The notes: a model not told the origin generated them from the letters alone. A DNA stretch of 64,000 nucleotides from Mesorhizobium loti (GCF_003148495.1 NZ_QGGH01000007.1:186001-250000), one strand, 5' to 3'. Counted from the stretch's first letter, positions 9,299-18,220 are shown. Translations and numbers: made by a program.

Positions 9299-9762
9299 GC
9301 GGCCTCCTGCATGGTGCGAACGAAGTCAGCAAGATCGCGCCCCGTGGCTAGGTGCTGTTCGTAAGCTTCGAGCCAGAGCATGGCCTTGAGAAAAACTTTT
9401 TGTAGAACGATGCCTGCATGCCAACGGTCGGCACGCCAATGGCAAATCTGAACCCAGCCTGCCGAGTGCGGCTCCAAGGTGTGCATTGCATGGGAGACGC
9501 CCAACCCCGAAATGACTGCACCATGGTAATTCAGCAGTGGCTTGGGATCGGTGATGTAGAGCGACGGCCGCTCCGTGGGATAACCTGGAGGGATTGTGCA
9601 GAAAAGCTGATAGCTTCGGCCTGAGCTCGTCGTCGCCGTGCCCGATGCGTTGTACGTATCGTATGTCGCGTAATGATAAACGCCGAACTGCGCAAAGCCT
9701 TCATTTTGAAGTATCTGGTGCTCAAGCGCCAGGCGTTGCTGCTGTGTTACCGTCCACGTCAA
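9295..9762 (-). CDS. E2-like (UBC-fold) conjugating protein
   Basis: The 155-residue protein has a prokaryotic E2 layout. IPPGYPTERPSLY matches the E2 strand-turn region, and WVQICHW holds the likely catalytic Cys107, followed by the helical segment ending LEAYEQHL. It would accept the thioester intermediate from the neighbouring E1 and conjugate the CD-NTase. The start is TTG at 9762, which overlaps the JAB stop as TTGA; no ATG lies nearby, so coupling from the JAB gene probably sets expression. Stand-alone E2 proteins occur in short type II CBASS without an E1, but here a full E1 follows. Confidence 0.85.
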   Translation of the reverse strand: MTWTVTQQQRLALEHQILQNEGFAQFGVYHYATYDTYNASGTATTSSGRSYQLFCTIPPGYPTERPSLYITDPKPLLNYHGAVISGLGVSHAMHTLEPHSAGWVQICHWRADRWHAGIVLQKVFLKAMLWLEAYEQHLATGRDLADFVRTMQEAA

Positions 9763-10787
9763 GCGATACCTCTTTCGGTCTTGGCCGCACGATACACCTG
9801 CACAATGCCGCCAATATCCGGGACCATCAGCCCCGCCGGCACTTCAATCTGCTCGGCACCACCGGTTGCCCGATCAAGACGATGAACCTCAAGGACGTTC
9901 ATCGGCCATTTCCGATCGATAGCGAACGCAAGGTGATGCGGCTCCTTCAACTGAGCGACTAAAATCTTGCCAAAAGCTGTCGTGTGCTGCTCGATCGGTG
10001 CGCCGCTCTCTCGCTCCAGAGCTTCGGCCAAATGAGACACTGCTCTCTCGTGCGTTGTTGGATCGGCGCCCGGGTTTTTGCTGACGATGGGAAGCTCGGT
10101 GGCGTCGCCAATGCGGACGCGGTCCAGCATAACGCTTTGCCATTCATCGAGCGATTGTTCCGGGAATGTACCACGCATGCGCAACACTTCGCGCACAGGA
10201 CTGCATCCAGCATGAACCATGACGTTCATCGCGGTCGGCTCATCCTCAACACCGAGATCATAGAACCACGGATGGACGCGCACGACGGGCATCTTGCGCG
10301 ATCCCTCCGTCGTGACGATAATTTCCACCATCCCGGGGAAGTTGTTGCGGTTTCCAAGTTGGCGGATGCGTCTGCGGTCGCCGGAACTCGGAGCCGAGAG
10401 GCCGAGCCGGTGGTGAGAGTGCCAATCGCCGAAGTAGCGAAGCGCCCAATCGGTCGCGAGCGGTTCGCTTAATTGCCGGAGATAGTCGACATCGAGGCGA
10501 AAATGCGCATTGTCGCGCTGGGCGTTCGGACCTGCTTTTGTTGCAAGAAACACCGTCGGATTACCTTGCCAGCGACCGAAGAGGTCGCCTCCGGTCTCGA
10601 CGGTCCAGGCCCCAGCTTCTGCGGCGATGGCGCGTAGCTCTGACTCCCAGATGATAAGAGTTCTGCTCGGCGCTTGCCGAACGGAGGGTCTTGTCGGCGT
10701 ACGTTCCACCTGAGGCGCGGACGCGGACGGCCCGGGCACCTTTGATTTGCGACGGCCAAGAAATTTGGCAATCCGCTCGACTACCAT
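9759..10787 (-). CDS. JAB/JAMM-family deconjugating peptidase (Cap3-like), first gene of the CBASS operon
   Basis: The protein has 342 residues from the ATG at 10787 (GAGG four bases upstream); a GTG at 10799 would add four. After a basic, Pro-rich N-terminal tail comes a JAB domain with Glu64 in VETGGDLF and the metal site DWHSHH...SSGD (His123, His125, Asp137). The gap between the second His and the Asp is one residue longer than in classical JAMM motifs, a variant I associate with prokaryotic JABs next to E2 genes. The C-terminal 150 residues are unassigned. Cap3 removes the CD-NTase from its target and so reverses Cap2. Being first in the operon is unusual, as Cap3 normally follows Cap2. 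Confidence 0.84.
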   Translation of the reverse strand: MVVERIAKFLGRRKSKVPGPSASAPQVERTPTRPSVRQAPSRTLIIWESELRAIAAEAGAWTVETGGDLFGRWQGNPTVFLATKAGPNAQRDNAHFRLDVDYLRQLSEPLATDWALRYFGDWHSHHRLGLSAPSSGDRRRIRQLGNRNNFPGMVEIIVTTEGSRKMPVVRVHPWFYDLGVEDEPTAMNVMVHAGCSPVREVLRMRGTFPEQSLDEWQSVMLDRVRIGDATELPIVSKNPGADPTTHERAVSHLAEALERESGAPIEQHTTAFGKILVAQLKEPHHLAFAIDRKWPMNVLEVHRLDRATGGAEQIEVPAGLMVPDIGGIVQVYRAAKTERGIA

Positions 10788-11336
10788 TCCGCCTCTCACT
10801 CAATCACGCAACCCAATTCAACCACGAATCGAGAGCTACCGATCCTGCACCATCTAGTCGCAAGGAACAATAAGTGAACATAGTTTTTCCACGCAAATCA
10901 AACCTGCTATTAGTCACTGGTGACATTGTATTTTCTTCCACCGCCGCGTGAAAGCGGCTGCTATGGCGGCGTGGCATGTAGTTGCAATGTGCCCTTCCAC
11001 ACAGACGCCTGCGTCCGGGCCGGGATTTCCTATGAACCAGCTTACCGGACTTTTCCGCGGTGCCGACGCCGCGGGCAATCGGCCTGTTCGTGCCCAAAGC
11101 AAGCGACAGGTCCGCGTCATGAGACACCCCGGCGCCCTTCGCATCATCTCGTGCTCCAGCGTGCCATGGCGCGCGGATAGGGCAGGGGCAGGCGACGCGA
11201 TCGGGGGATTGCCGCCCGTAATCGGGGCGGGCGCCTTGCCGAGCAGCAAAACTGTGCGTTGACTACGGGTCAACTGGCGAACGCCGGCGACTCGGCGGCA
11301 AAATCTGCTCCTGTGAAGCAACGCAGGAGGCGAACG
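10788..11336. other. CBASS promoter region and left non-coding part of an IS110 element
   Basis: The first 150 bases (to about 10940) are AT-rich and should hold the promoter of the minus-strand CBASS operon. The rest (about 10950-11336) is GC-rich, lacks a recognisable gene, and leads into the IS110 transposase with a good ribosome site (GCAGGAGG). In IS110-family elements such flanks encode the guide ('bridge' or 'seek') RNA, so this part is a candidate. The exact IS end was not identified. Confidence 0.4.
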
Positions 11337-12423
11337 ATGGAATTCTTTTGCGGACTGGACGTGGCGATGGACGAAACAGCGGTGTGTGTCGTCGACGATC
11401 ATGGCGTGGTGCATCTTGAGATGACGGCGTTGACTGATCCCGATGCGCTGTTTGCGGAGCTGAAGCCGTTTCTGCCGCGCCTGCGGCGTGTCGGCCACGA
11501 GGCCGACGCGTTGTGGCCCTGGCTGCATCCGGAACTCAAGAAACTCGGCCTGCCGGCCATCTGCCTGAAGACGCAGCACGTGCGCGCCGCGATGTCGGCC
11601 CAACGCAACAGGACCGACAAGGCCGATGCGCTGGGCATCGCCCATATCATGCGCACCGGCTGGTTTCGGCAGGCCCATATCAAGTCGGAAAGCTGCTACC
11701 GGACGAAGCTTTTGTTGACGCACCGGCGCAACCTGAAAGCCAAGTTCCTCGACCTGGAGAACGCCATCCGCCATTCGCTGAAGGCATTGGCATCCGCCTG
11801 AGCAAGGTCGGACGCGGCGCTTTCGAGCAGGCGGTGCGCCAGGCTGTGGCGGAGGATCCGCTGTCGTCCGAGCTGATGGACGCCATGCTGTCAGCGCGCG
11901 CAGCGCTGTGGAGACAGTATTGCCGACTGCACGATCTCGTCGTCAAAATGGTGGCCCGCAGCGAACTGTGCCGACGCTTCATGGCGATCCCTGGCGTCGG
12001 CCCCGTCACAGCACTTTCGTTCATGACGGCGATTGACGATCCGTCGCGCTTCCGTCGCTCGCGCGACGTCGCGGCCTACTTCGGACTGACCTCGCGGCGC
12101 TGGCAGTCGGGCACCTCGATCGACGTCCAGGGTCGCATATCGAAAGCCGGCGATGCTGATGTGCGGCGCTCGCTGTACGAGGCGGCGTCGAGGCTGATGA
12201 CGCGCTTCAAGGGCTCGGACAAGGTCAAGAGCGGGGGCCAGGCGATCGCCAAACGATCATGCCACCACAAGGCCTGTGTCGTCGTCGCGCGCAGCTGGCG
12301 GTGATCATGCACGCCATGTGGACCGACGGAACGTTTTATGTCGACGATTCTGCGGCGATCCGGAGCGATGCCGCCCGGCGCGCTCATCGCAAGGATCGCA
12401 GGCTGCTAGGGGCGCATCGATGA
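11337..12423 (+). pseudogene. IS110-family transposase with two frameshifts
   Basis: The frame starting at 11337 carries the RuvC-like N-terminus (GLDVAMDE, VGHEADALW, DKADALG) but stops at 11801. The remainder continues in a second frame from about 11786, with the Transposase_20 region MAIPGVGPVTAL and the Ser-containing GRISKAGDADVRRS. This stops at 12304. Residues QLAVIMHAMW and a Trp/Thr-rich tail then continue in a third frame to a stop at 12421-12423. The first break is consistent with loss of one T in GGCATTGGC (about 11786-11794). The second lies near 12285-12295. DEDD transposases of this type need both halves, so this copy is probably inactive. Confidence 0.88.
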
Positions 12424-12610
12424 ACGGTGCAACGGAAATTGAAGCGCATGGCGCCGACGCGCTGACCGGCGCCACCTGACACAAGAGATCCGCTCCGGCG
12501 GATGAGGACCGATGCGGACCAGGAACGACGGAACGCACGTTATCTTATGGGATGGCCCGCCCCTCCAGTTCCAGCCAAACTGCTAGTCCGTGTCAGAAGG
12601 AGGAAGGAAA

Positions 12611-13636
12611 ATGAACATCGTCGTACTCGGAATCGATCTTGGAAAGACGCTCTGCAGCCTGGTCGGCCTCGACCGTGAAGGAGCGGTTGTGCTGCGTCGT
12701 CGGATACGCCGTGCGTCCCTTACTGCATTCGTCGAAAAGCAATCGCACTGCATCATTGGCATGGAGGCGTGCTGCGGTGCTCATCACCTCGCGCGTCAGT
12801 TTGACTCGCTCGGACACAATGTCCGGCTGATGCCACCAGAGTATGTCAAACCGTACGTGAAATCACACAAGAACGATGATCGCGATGCGGAGGCAATCGC
12901 CGAAGCGGCGACACGGCCGACAATGCGCTTCGTGCCGATCAAGTCGGAAGAGCAACTCGATGTGCAGACTTTGCACCGTGCCCGCGAGCGGCTGGTCGGC
13001 ACTCGGACGGCGCTGATCAATCAACTGCGCGGCGTGCTTTTCGATCGCGGCATCGTCATCGCCAGGGGGCGCCCAAAGCTGAGCCTGTGGCTGCGCGAGA
13101 ACCTGCCGGACAACACGCTCCTAACCGCCAGGATGCGGCAACTCGTTGATGACATGGTCGACGAATTGCACTCGCTCGATCATCGGATCAAGCAGCTCGA
13201 TCAAGAGTTCGAAGCGCTCGCGAAGAGCGATCAACGGGCTCGTCTGTTGCGCAGTGTTCCGGGCATTGGCGCGCTCAATGCAACAGCGCTGGCAGCAGCG
13301 GTCGGCGACGTGTCGGCGTTTGCGAAGGGGCGTGACTTCGCTGCTTGGCTGGGGCTTGTTCCACGTCAGATCACGACCGGCGGCAAGCCGCGCCTGTCGG
13401 GGATCAGCAAGCGCGGGAGCACCTACATGCGCGTGCTGTTGATCCATGGCGCGCGAGCGGCACTGCCATATCTGGCGCGAATGGACACCCAGCTCGACGC
13501 CTGGCTGCAGGCACTGCTCAAGCGCGCCAAGCGCAACGTAGTGGTCGTTGCGCTTGCCAATAAACTGGCCCGGATCGCCTGGGCGGTGATGTCGAACCAG
13601 CGCCCCTATGAAGCCGCAATGGCGTCGAAGGGGTAA
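12611..13636 (+). CDS. IS110-family transposase, intact
   Basis: The 341-residue protein has the DEDD N-terminal domain (GIDLGKT, GMEACCG, NDDRDAEAIAEA) and a Transposase_20 domain (SVPGIGALNATAL, GLVPRQITTGGK, GISKRGSTYMR with the catalytic Ser). IS110-family recombinases insert the element through an RNA-guided mechanism without target duplication or classical inverted repeats. The ATG at 12611 follows AGGAAGGAAA. It is a different lineage from the broken copy upstream, judging by low similarity outside the motifs. The two copies separate the CBASS and Pycsar operons. Confidence 0.92.
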   Translation: MNIVVLGIDLGKTLCSLVGLDREGAVVLRRRIRRASLTAFVEKQSHCIIGMEACCGAHHLARQFDSLGHNVRLMPPEYVKPYVKSHKNDDRDAEAIAEAATRPTMRFVPIKSEEQLDVQTLHRARERLVGTRTALINQLRGVLFDRGIVIARGRPKLSLWLRENLPDNTLLTARMRQLVDDMVDELHSLDHRIKQLDQEFEALAKSDQRARLLRSVPGIGALNATALAAAVGDVSAFAKGRDFAAWLGLVPRQITTGGKPRLSGISKRGSTYMRVLLIHGARAALPYLARMDTQLDAWLQALLKRAKRNVVVVALANKLARIAWAVMSNQRPYEAAMASKG

Positions 13637-14835
13637 CGAGTTGGTCGAGCGGGAGCGTCCCGGCAACTGCTCGGCCGCATGAAGTCTGCGGGAGGATGTA
13701 CATAGAGATGGCCCAACGGTTGATCGGCGTTCGGCAAACCTGTCGGCAGGCAGCGGCCCTTTCGAGGTCGTGTATCTTGTTAGGAGCCGGGCGCGCGAAT
13801 CTCCATCTTGGCAGGGCGCGCAGAGCGCCGAGGCCGGATACATTGGTGCAGACCGGTTGTTCCATCCAAAACATTCTGCTTGCAGACGCGGCGGGCCATA
13901 CATTGCCTGCGGCCGCGCCGATCGCGAGACGGCCGGACCGCGCCGGATTGCCTGTGACGCTGCTCCGTCACTCCGATGGAAAAGTGCGCCACGACGGTTC
14001 CCGTGCTGCAAATAAGCAGCGCTGCTACCCCGTCGCAGAGCGCGGAAGACTGCACGGCGCATCGGAACTCGACGTAAGAGTACGGGATCGTGTCGTAGAG
14101 CATAGAATAGTGTATTATCGTAGATTGGAAGGAGAACGACGATGGAAAGAAAGTCTCGCAAAATACGACCGATTAAGACGGCGAGATAAAAGGCCGCGAG
14201 GTGCGGCGTCGATCGGTTGTGTTGTTTCAATAGGTTAGAAGCTGATTTTGCGAGGTGTGGATGTTTACTGCACACTGCCAGAATATCGATATCTCAGCTA
14301 TTTCCGTGGCTTAGTGCAATGTGCGAGGGCTCGGCGGGCAGTTGAGGAAGCTTGGGCCGGGAAGGGGGCGTGGTCAGAGACGGGAGCGAGACGCTCGACA
14401 GAGAACCCAGTTATCGGAAGGGAGCACGGGTCACTTCGGTGACCTCCGGTAGGCAGGCAGTTGAGCCGATGGATCCTCAACGTCAGGATCTCGTCGACCT
14501 GGCTTGCGGTGACTCGCGATCGCTGGTCGGCACGGTTGGCTGGGGGCCGTTGTTGCGATTCGGCGACAGCCGACATCGCCAGCGTCGGCCGTAGGATAGC
14601 GGCCGAGCGCAGGCTCGTCGGCTGGCGCTATCCTCCGCACAGCGGGTGCATAGGCTTGACGGCCCCAACGGAGGCGCCCGGTCGCGACAAGCTCATTACC
14701 AATCGAAGCTTCCTTCGTAGGACGGTCAGGCGCGGCATCCTGTCCGAGATGTAGGCGCTGCGCATCGCCCAGCCGCACTGGCTATCGACTGCCAAAGGGT
14801 CTCTCCATCCTGACACGAATGGGCAAACCGGCGTG
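13637..14835. other. Gene-free interval downstream of the intact IS110 transposase
   Basis: There is no convincing gene across 1.2 kb. The first 600 bases may be the right non-coding part of the IS, a possible guide-RNA region in IS1111-type members. Around 14100-14215 the DNA becomes AT-rich, and a ribosome-site-like GGAAGGAG precedes a 15-codon frame at 14142. The remainder (14250-14835) has frames on both strands without motifs, and may be decayed mobile DNA. Confidence 0.45.
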
Positions 14836-15078
14836 CTAAGGACTGATGGTGTTACGTCGCCGTTTCGATAGCCTTCGAAGCAATCGAGAGTTCGCCACGT
14901 CCAGGATCAACTCCCGCGCATTGCTCTTCCACTCGGCAGCGCAGTCGGCGCTCAACGGTTGCAGCAACTGCACTCGGCACAGAGTCGGCGGGCGGTGGAG
15001 CGCAAAGTAAGTCGCGCACCACCGAGCGACCAGAGCGGCTTCAGGGAGCCGTGCAGGTGCTAGGTCGAGTGCGATCAT
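14836..15078 (-). CDS. Small hypothetical protein after the AlbA_2 gene
   Basis: This 80-residue frame starts 17 nt after the AlbA_2 stop on the same strand. It reads as a helical protein with a basic C-terminus (LLRRLSKRRRN). No family is recognised and no clear ribosome site precedes the ATG. It may be the last gene of the Pycsar operon or chance coding capacity. Confidence 0.35.
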   Translation of the reverse strand: MIALDLAPARLPEAALVARWCATYFALHRPPTLCRVQLLQPLSADCAAEWKSNARELILDVANSRLLRRLSKRRRNTISP

Positions 15079-15095
15079 TGCAAAGGACTAGCCCG

Positions 15096-16418
15096 TCAAG
15101 TTCCCTTTCGTAGCCTTGCAAGCTCAGAGGCAACCAATTCCATCTTGAGTTCATAAAACCCAAAAGCCTCATAGAGGGGGCGCAACAAGGGCAGCACGAC
15201 CTCTGACGTTGTATCCAAGATCTGGGATGCCTTTGCCCGGCCTTGCAGGACGATAGTGTCAACGTGGATATCCCGCTCGAAAAGTGGCGCGCGCCAATCG
15301 AACAGGCTTTTAAGCTCGCGACCTTGCAGGCCACTGTATTGGATACGAATTGCGATTTCAGGGTCTTCCTCGAATTGCTTCGCAACACGCGCCACAAACA
15401 GGAGTGTCTCCCCAACGCGCCATATTGGCAGTGTGAGATCGATCCCTGTCCCAGGGCTCACCTTCTCAGAAAAGTCTTCATCGAAAGACCGTATTTCGTA
15501 CATCAGGCCGGTGATCTCAGCCCTCCAGAAATCACAATGGCGCCCACTACGGTGCTCTTCTTTTGGGTGACCTACCCAAGCCTCTATCCCATCGTTGACG
15601 GGGATCGGGCCAATTGGCGGCCGCCTGAGATTCACGAATGGCCCCCATCCTGTCAGCACGGTGTTCCCGGCTTCATCAAGCCGGTCGCGCAGTCTTCCGA
15701 GGCCGGCGGCGGCTGGTACATCTAGCAACTGGAAGGCTTGCTCGTAGCTGCCGAGTGAAAAGCGTGCCGGATCATTGACGGGCAGGGGAGCGATGAGGCT
15801 TTCCCATCGTTCTCGCGACTTCGATGCGAATTGCGCCAGTTGATCGGTTTCATTTGCCGTCGGCACCTCTAAGGCTTGGCCCTGAAGGATGGTCCGAATA
15901 CCGTCAAGCAATGCCTCGCGGCCAGCCTGCACGCACCTCGACAACAGAGAACGCCACTCTTCCGACGTAAAGGGCTCTTCGCTCTTCGGCCCAGGCTTCC
16001 TGATGTAACATCGCTGGGAGGCAATGACCTTCTCATAGTCCCTAGCGGACATGACAGGCACCACAGACGTGCCAGGCACGGTGATGAAGGCGTGCTCGAT
16101 GCCGGTGCCGGGATGGGTGGCGAACTGCAAATCGCAATGGATCTTCGGGTCGGCGTACCGATTGACCGCAGCATTCACGGCGTCGGGGTCATAGCGTTTT
16201 ACGTTGTCAGGCATCGGCTGTGATTCTAGCGTAGATCCCTGCGCGCCGCGCATGCCGACCACAATCACACCGCCACCATGGTTGGCCAAAGCAATGGCCG
16301 CCTTGGCCAACACCGCCTTCGAGGCTGTGTCGGTCAAGTCAAGCCAGCTCTTGTACTCGTTCGAGAGCGTTTCATTCGGCAGTAACAGCAAATCCAGCAG
16401 ATCGGATTGAGCAGCCAT
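15096..16418 (-). CDS. AlbA_2 (Schlafen-like) domain protein in the Pycsar operon
   Basis: This is a 440-residue protein. The N-terminal 150 residues fit an AlbA_2 domain: ETLSNEYKSWLDL with the conserved Glu-x-Lys, AKAAIALANHGGGVIVVGM, and a later YIRKPGPKSEEP. Such domains are nucleic-acid binding and related to the Schlafen core, which in some proteins is an RNase. The C-terminal 280 residues are not assigned. The gene starts 9 nt after the MltR-like gene and is probably co-transcribed with pycC and pycTM. A defence or regulatory role is inferred from context. Confidence 0.72.
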   Translation of the reverse strand: MAAQSDLLDLLLLPNETLSNEYKSWLDLTDTASKAVLAKAAIALANHGGGVIVVGMRGAQGSTLESQPMPDNVKRYDPDAVNAAVNRYADPKIHCDLQFATHPGTGIEHAFITVPGTSVVPVMSARDYEKVIASQRCYIRKPGPKSEEPFTSEEWRSLLSRCVQAGREALLDGIRTILQGQALEVPTANETDQLAQFASKSRERWESLIAPLPVNDPARFSLGSYEQAFQLLDVPAAAGLGRLRDRLDEAGNTVLTGWGPFVNLRRPPIGPIPVNDGIEAWVGHPKEEHRSGRHCDFWRAEITGLMYEIRSFDEDFSEKVSPGTGIDLTLPIWRVGETLLFVARVAKQFEEDPEIAIRIQYSGLQGRELKSLFDWRAPLFERDIHVDTIVLQGRAKASQILDTTSEVVLPLLRPLYEAFGFYELKMELVASELARLRKGT

Positions 16419-16427
16419 GAGAAGCCC

Positions 16428-16988
16428 CTACGCGGGAGAGGTGGGCACGGTTTGCGGCGTCAGCGATAGGTGAATAGCCCGCGGCCGAATGCGATACCCG
16501 TGGTCGCCGATGAGCCTAGTCAACACGTCCAACTCGGTCAGGACACACGAGATTGACGAGCGCAGTTTGTTTTTCAGCGTGGCGTCGTCGTCACCGTCGG
16601 TTGAAGGTATACGCGTTGCGGAGAGCTTGCCGATCCTGTCGGCGATATCCTGCCGATCAAACGAGCACCCTTCCCAATTGTGGGCGAACTCATTGCGGAT
16701 TTTGCGTAGGTGTTCGAGGTCGGAGAATTGATCTCGCGACAAGAGTCCGAGGGCATGGGCGCCTTTCGTGCGCGAGGACAGTGTGCCAAGCGGAGCGTTA
16801 AAGCCCTCAAGCAGCTCGCCAGAGGATTTCACGTCGACTAGGTAGGCGCGGATGAGCCGCCCCAGCAGGTCTTCCGCAAACGCCGCTGTAGTGAGAACCA
16901 GTCCCCGCTCATCCTCATGGGCGAGCAGCCCCATAAGCCGGTTTAGTCGGTCGTGGAAATTCTCGGGTTCGGGCTGTGCTTCTTTCAC
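16428..16988 (-). CDS. MltR-like domain protein
   Basis: The 186-residue, mostly helical protein resembles the MltR (mannitol repressor) family: ERGLVLTTAAFAEDLLGRLI, APLGTLSSRTKGAHALGLL, and DLEHLRKIRNEFAHNW. The last segment, RNEFAH, also resembles HEPN-type motifs (RX4H reads R-N-E-F-A-H). MltR-like proteins outside mannitol operons have no settled function. It lies 18 nt after pycTM and 9 nt before the AlbA_2 gene. Given the RX4H element, an RNase or toxin-like activity is possible, which is my inference. Confidence 0.72.
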   Translation of the reverse strand: MKEAQPEPENFHDRLNRLMGLLAHEDERGLVLTTAAFAEDLLGRLIRAYLVDVKSSGELLEGFNAPLGTLSSRTKGAHALGLLSRDQFSDLEHLRKIRNEFAHNWEGCSFDRQDIADRIGKLSATRIPSTDGDDDATLKNKLRSSISCVLTELDVLTRLIGDHGYRIRPRAIHLSLTPQTVPTSPA

Positions 16989-17006
16989 AACGCAACTCCA
17001 GCGCGC

Positions 17007-17525
17007 CTATGGCGTGCCAAGGGGCAGCTTCCAGTGCACGACCGACGTTCCGAGAAGGAGAAGGCTCCACGGGAGGATTGCAATCATCGTGGCTAGGGTC
17101 GCCTGCTTCAGATAGACATATTTCGCTGCCACGATTTCAGAATTCCGCCAGATCTGGCCAACCACATCACGCCTCAGGGTTTCCTCATCCAGTTTCTGAT
17201 AGCGGGCGAGGTAGTCGCCCTCAGTCAGTTTGGCGATCTCTTTGAAGTAGACGAGCGAGGCGTGGCCACCGGCGAGGTTGGGAAAGGTGCATTGATAGAG
17301 TCGACCGATGGACCAGACGATGCAGATAACGAAGGCGGCGGCGGGGACGGCTATCCACCAAGACTTTAGGTCGTCGATGGTGATGTTCACGGCAGCAAAT
17401 GCCACTTGTGCAGATACGATGGCGAAGAGGGCGGACACCTTGGAGTCGATGCGGGGGAAAAAGCCCATCACGCGGTCGAGCTGCCGTTCAGCCACGTCGA
17501 GACCAATTTGGGTTTTCTCGCTCAA
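17007..17525 (-). CDS. pycTM: Pycsar membrane effector PycTM
   Basis: The protein has 172 residues from the TTG at 17525, which overlaps the pycC stop as TTGA. An upstream ATG at 17594 lies inside pycC and is less likely. An N-terminal helix (SEKTQIGLDVAERQLDRVMG) precedes three hydrophobic segments: SALFAIVSAQVAFAAVNI, WWIAVPAAAFVICIVWSIG and a C-terminal TMIAILPWSLLLLGTSVV. This layout fits the Pycsar TM effectors, which on binding cCMP or cUMP disrupt the inner membrane of infected cells. Adjacency to a class III cyclase strongly supports the call. Confidence 0.85.
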   Translation of the reverse strand: MSEKTQIGLDVAERQLDRVMGFFPRIDSKVSALFAIVSAQVAFAAVNITIDDLKSWWIAVPAAAFVICIVWSIGRLYQCTFPNLAGGHASLVYFKEIAKLTEGDYLARYQKLDEETLRRDVVGQIWRNSEIVAAKYVYLKQATLATMIAILPWSLLLLGTSVVHWKLPLGTP

Positions 17526-18220
17526 AATGACCACCACCAGCTTGAACGATAAATTGGTGTTGCATTCATCGCTGTCCACGTCCTTGCTTCCCACATGTCG
17601 CGGCGTGGGTCTCCTCCATATTTAGCCTCATCGGCGAGGACATCGTAAACCGCTTTTGTGACCCAGGTGGCATGGGCGTCGTCTAAAGCGCAAAGCTTGG
17701 CCGCCCAATTGGCTGCCCGGCCGATCCATACCAAGTCTCGGGAGCCTCGAATGCCGGCCTGCACAACTCGAAGCGGGGAGGTGTCAATTCCCACCGTATG
17801 TTGCAAAACAAAAGGCGAGTTCGGGTATTCAGCTTTCAAGCCAGGCTGAACGATGTTCTTAGTAGCCCAATTGATTTTGAGTGCCGTCCGGACTGCTATA
17901 GTGTTCTTATACTGTCCGACGAACACGGCCATGATGCGGTCGCCATCATAGGCCGTGATTGTGCCTCCCTCCGAGCGGATGATTCTTGCAGCCACCCTCA
18001 GGAATGCACGGTAAATCTCAGCAGAAAAATGGTGTTTGTAGGTATCCACCAACTTGGTTGAATCGGAAATGTCTGCGTACAAGACGGTAGCATCAATATC
18101 AACGGCATCGTTGCCAAGCGTAATGCTATCTTCGCTCGGCACCGTCGAACCCGCACGAACTTTCCATTGCTCATGGAAAATCTGCTGGACTTCCGCCTGG
18201 AGGTCTTCTTTGAGTGCCAC
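17522..18220 (-). CDS. pycC: Pycsar pyrimidine nucleotide cyclase PycC
   Basis: This is a 232-residue class III nucleotide cyclase domain with little else. Metal-binding Asp50 lies in LYADISDSTK and Asp94 in YDGDRIMAVF. WIGRAANWAAKL matches the later substrate region. In Pycsar, such stand-alone cyclases make cCMP or cUMP during phage infection; which one cannot be read here. The start is GTG at 18220 with GGGAG six bases upstream. It is followed by pycTM with a 4-nt overlap. An XRE regulator lies 190 nt upstream on the same strand. Confidence 0.88.
   Translation of the reverse strand: MALKEDLQAEVQQIFHEQWKVRAGSTVPSEDSITLGNDAVDIDATVLYADISDSTKLVDTYKHHFSAEIYRAFLRVAARIIRSEGGTITAYDGDRIMAVFVGQYKNTIAVRTALKINWATKNIVQPGLKAEYPNSPFVLQHTVGIDTSPLRVVQAGIRGSRDLVWIGRAANWAAKLCALDDAHATWVTKAVYDVLADEAKYGGDPRRDMWEARTWTAMNATPIYRSSWWWSF

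Larger units (their letters stand above)
11337..13636 (+). mobile_element. Two adjacent IS110-family elements
   Basis: The coding parts of two IS110-family elements lie head to tail with 187 bases between them. The spacer holds a small hairpin (ATCCGC-TCCG-GCGGAT, 12488-12503) and an inverted pair CTGACAC (12476-12482) and GTGTCAG (12590-12596). Real ends could not be fixed; the non-coding flanks from about 10950 and to about 14250 may belong to them. Confidence 0.7.

Noticed and set aside
7847..10799. Bil (ubiquitin-like) operon instead of CBASS
   Set aside because: No ubiquitin-like gene; the E1/E2/JAB genes are tightly linked to a CD-NTase and a SAVED effector.
14298..14816. Several 60-115 codon frames on both strands
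   Set aside because: Mutually overlapping, no start signals, composition typical of non-coding GC-rich DNA.
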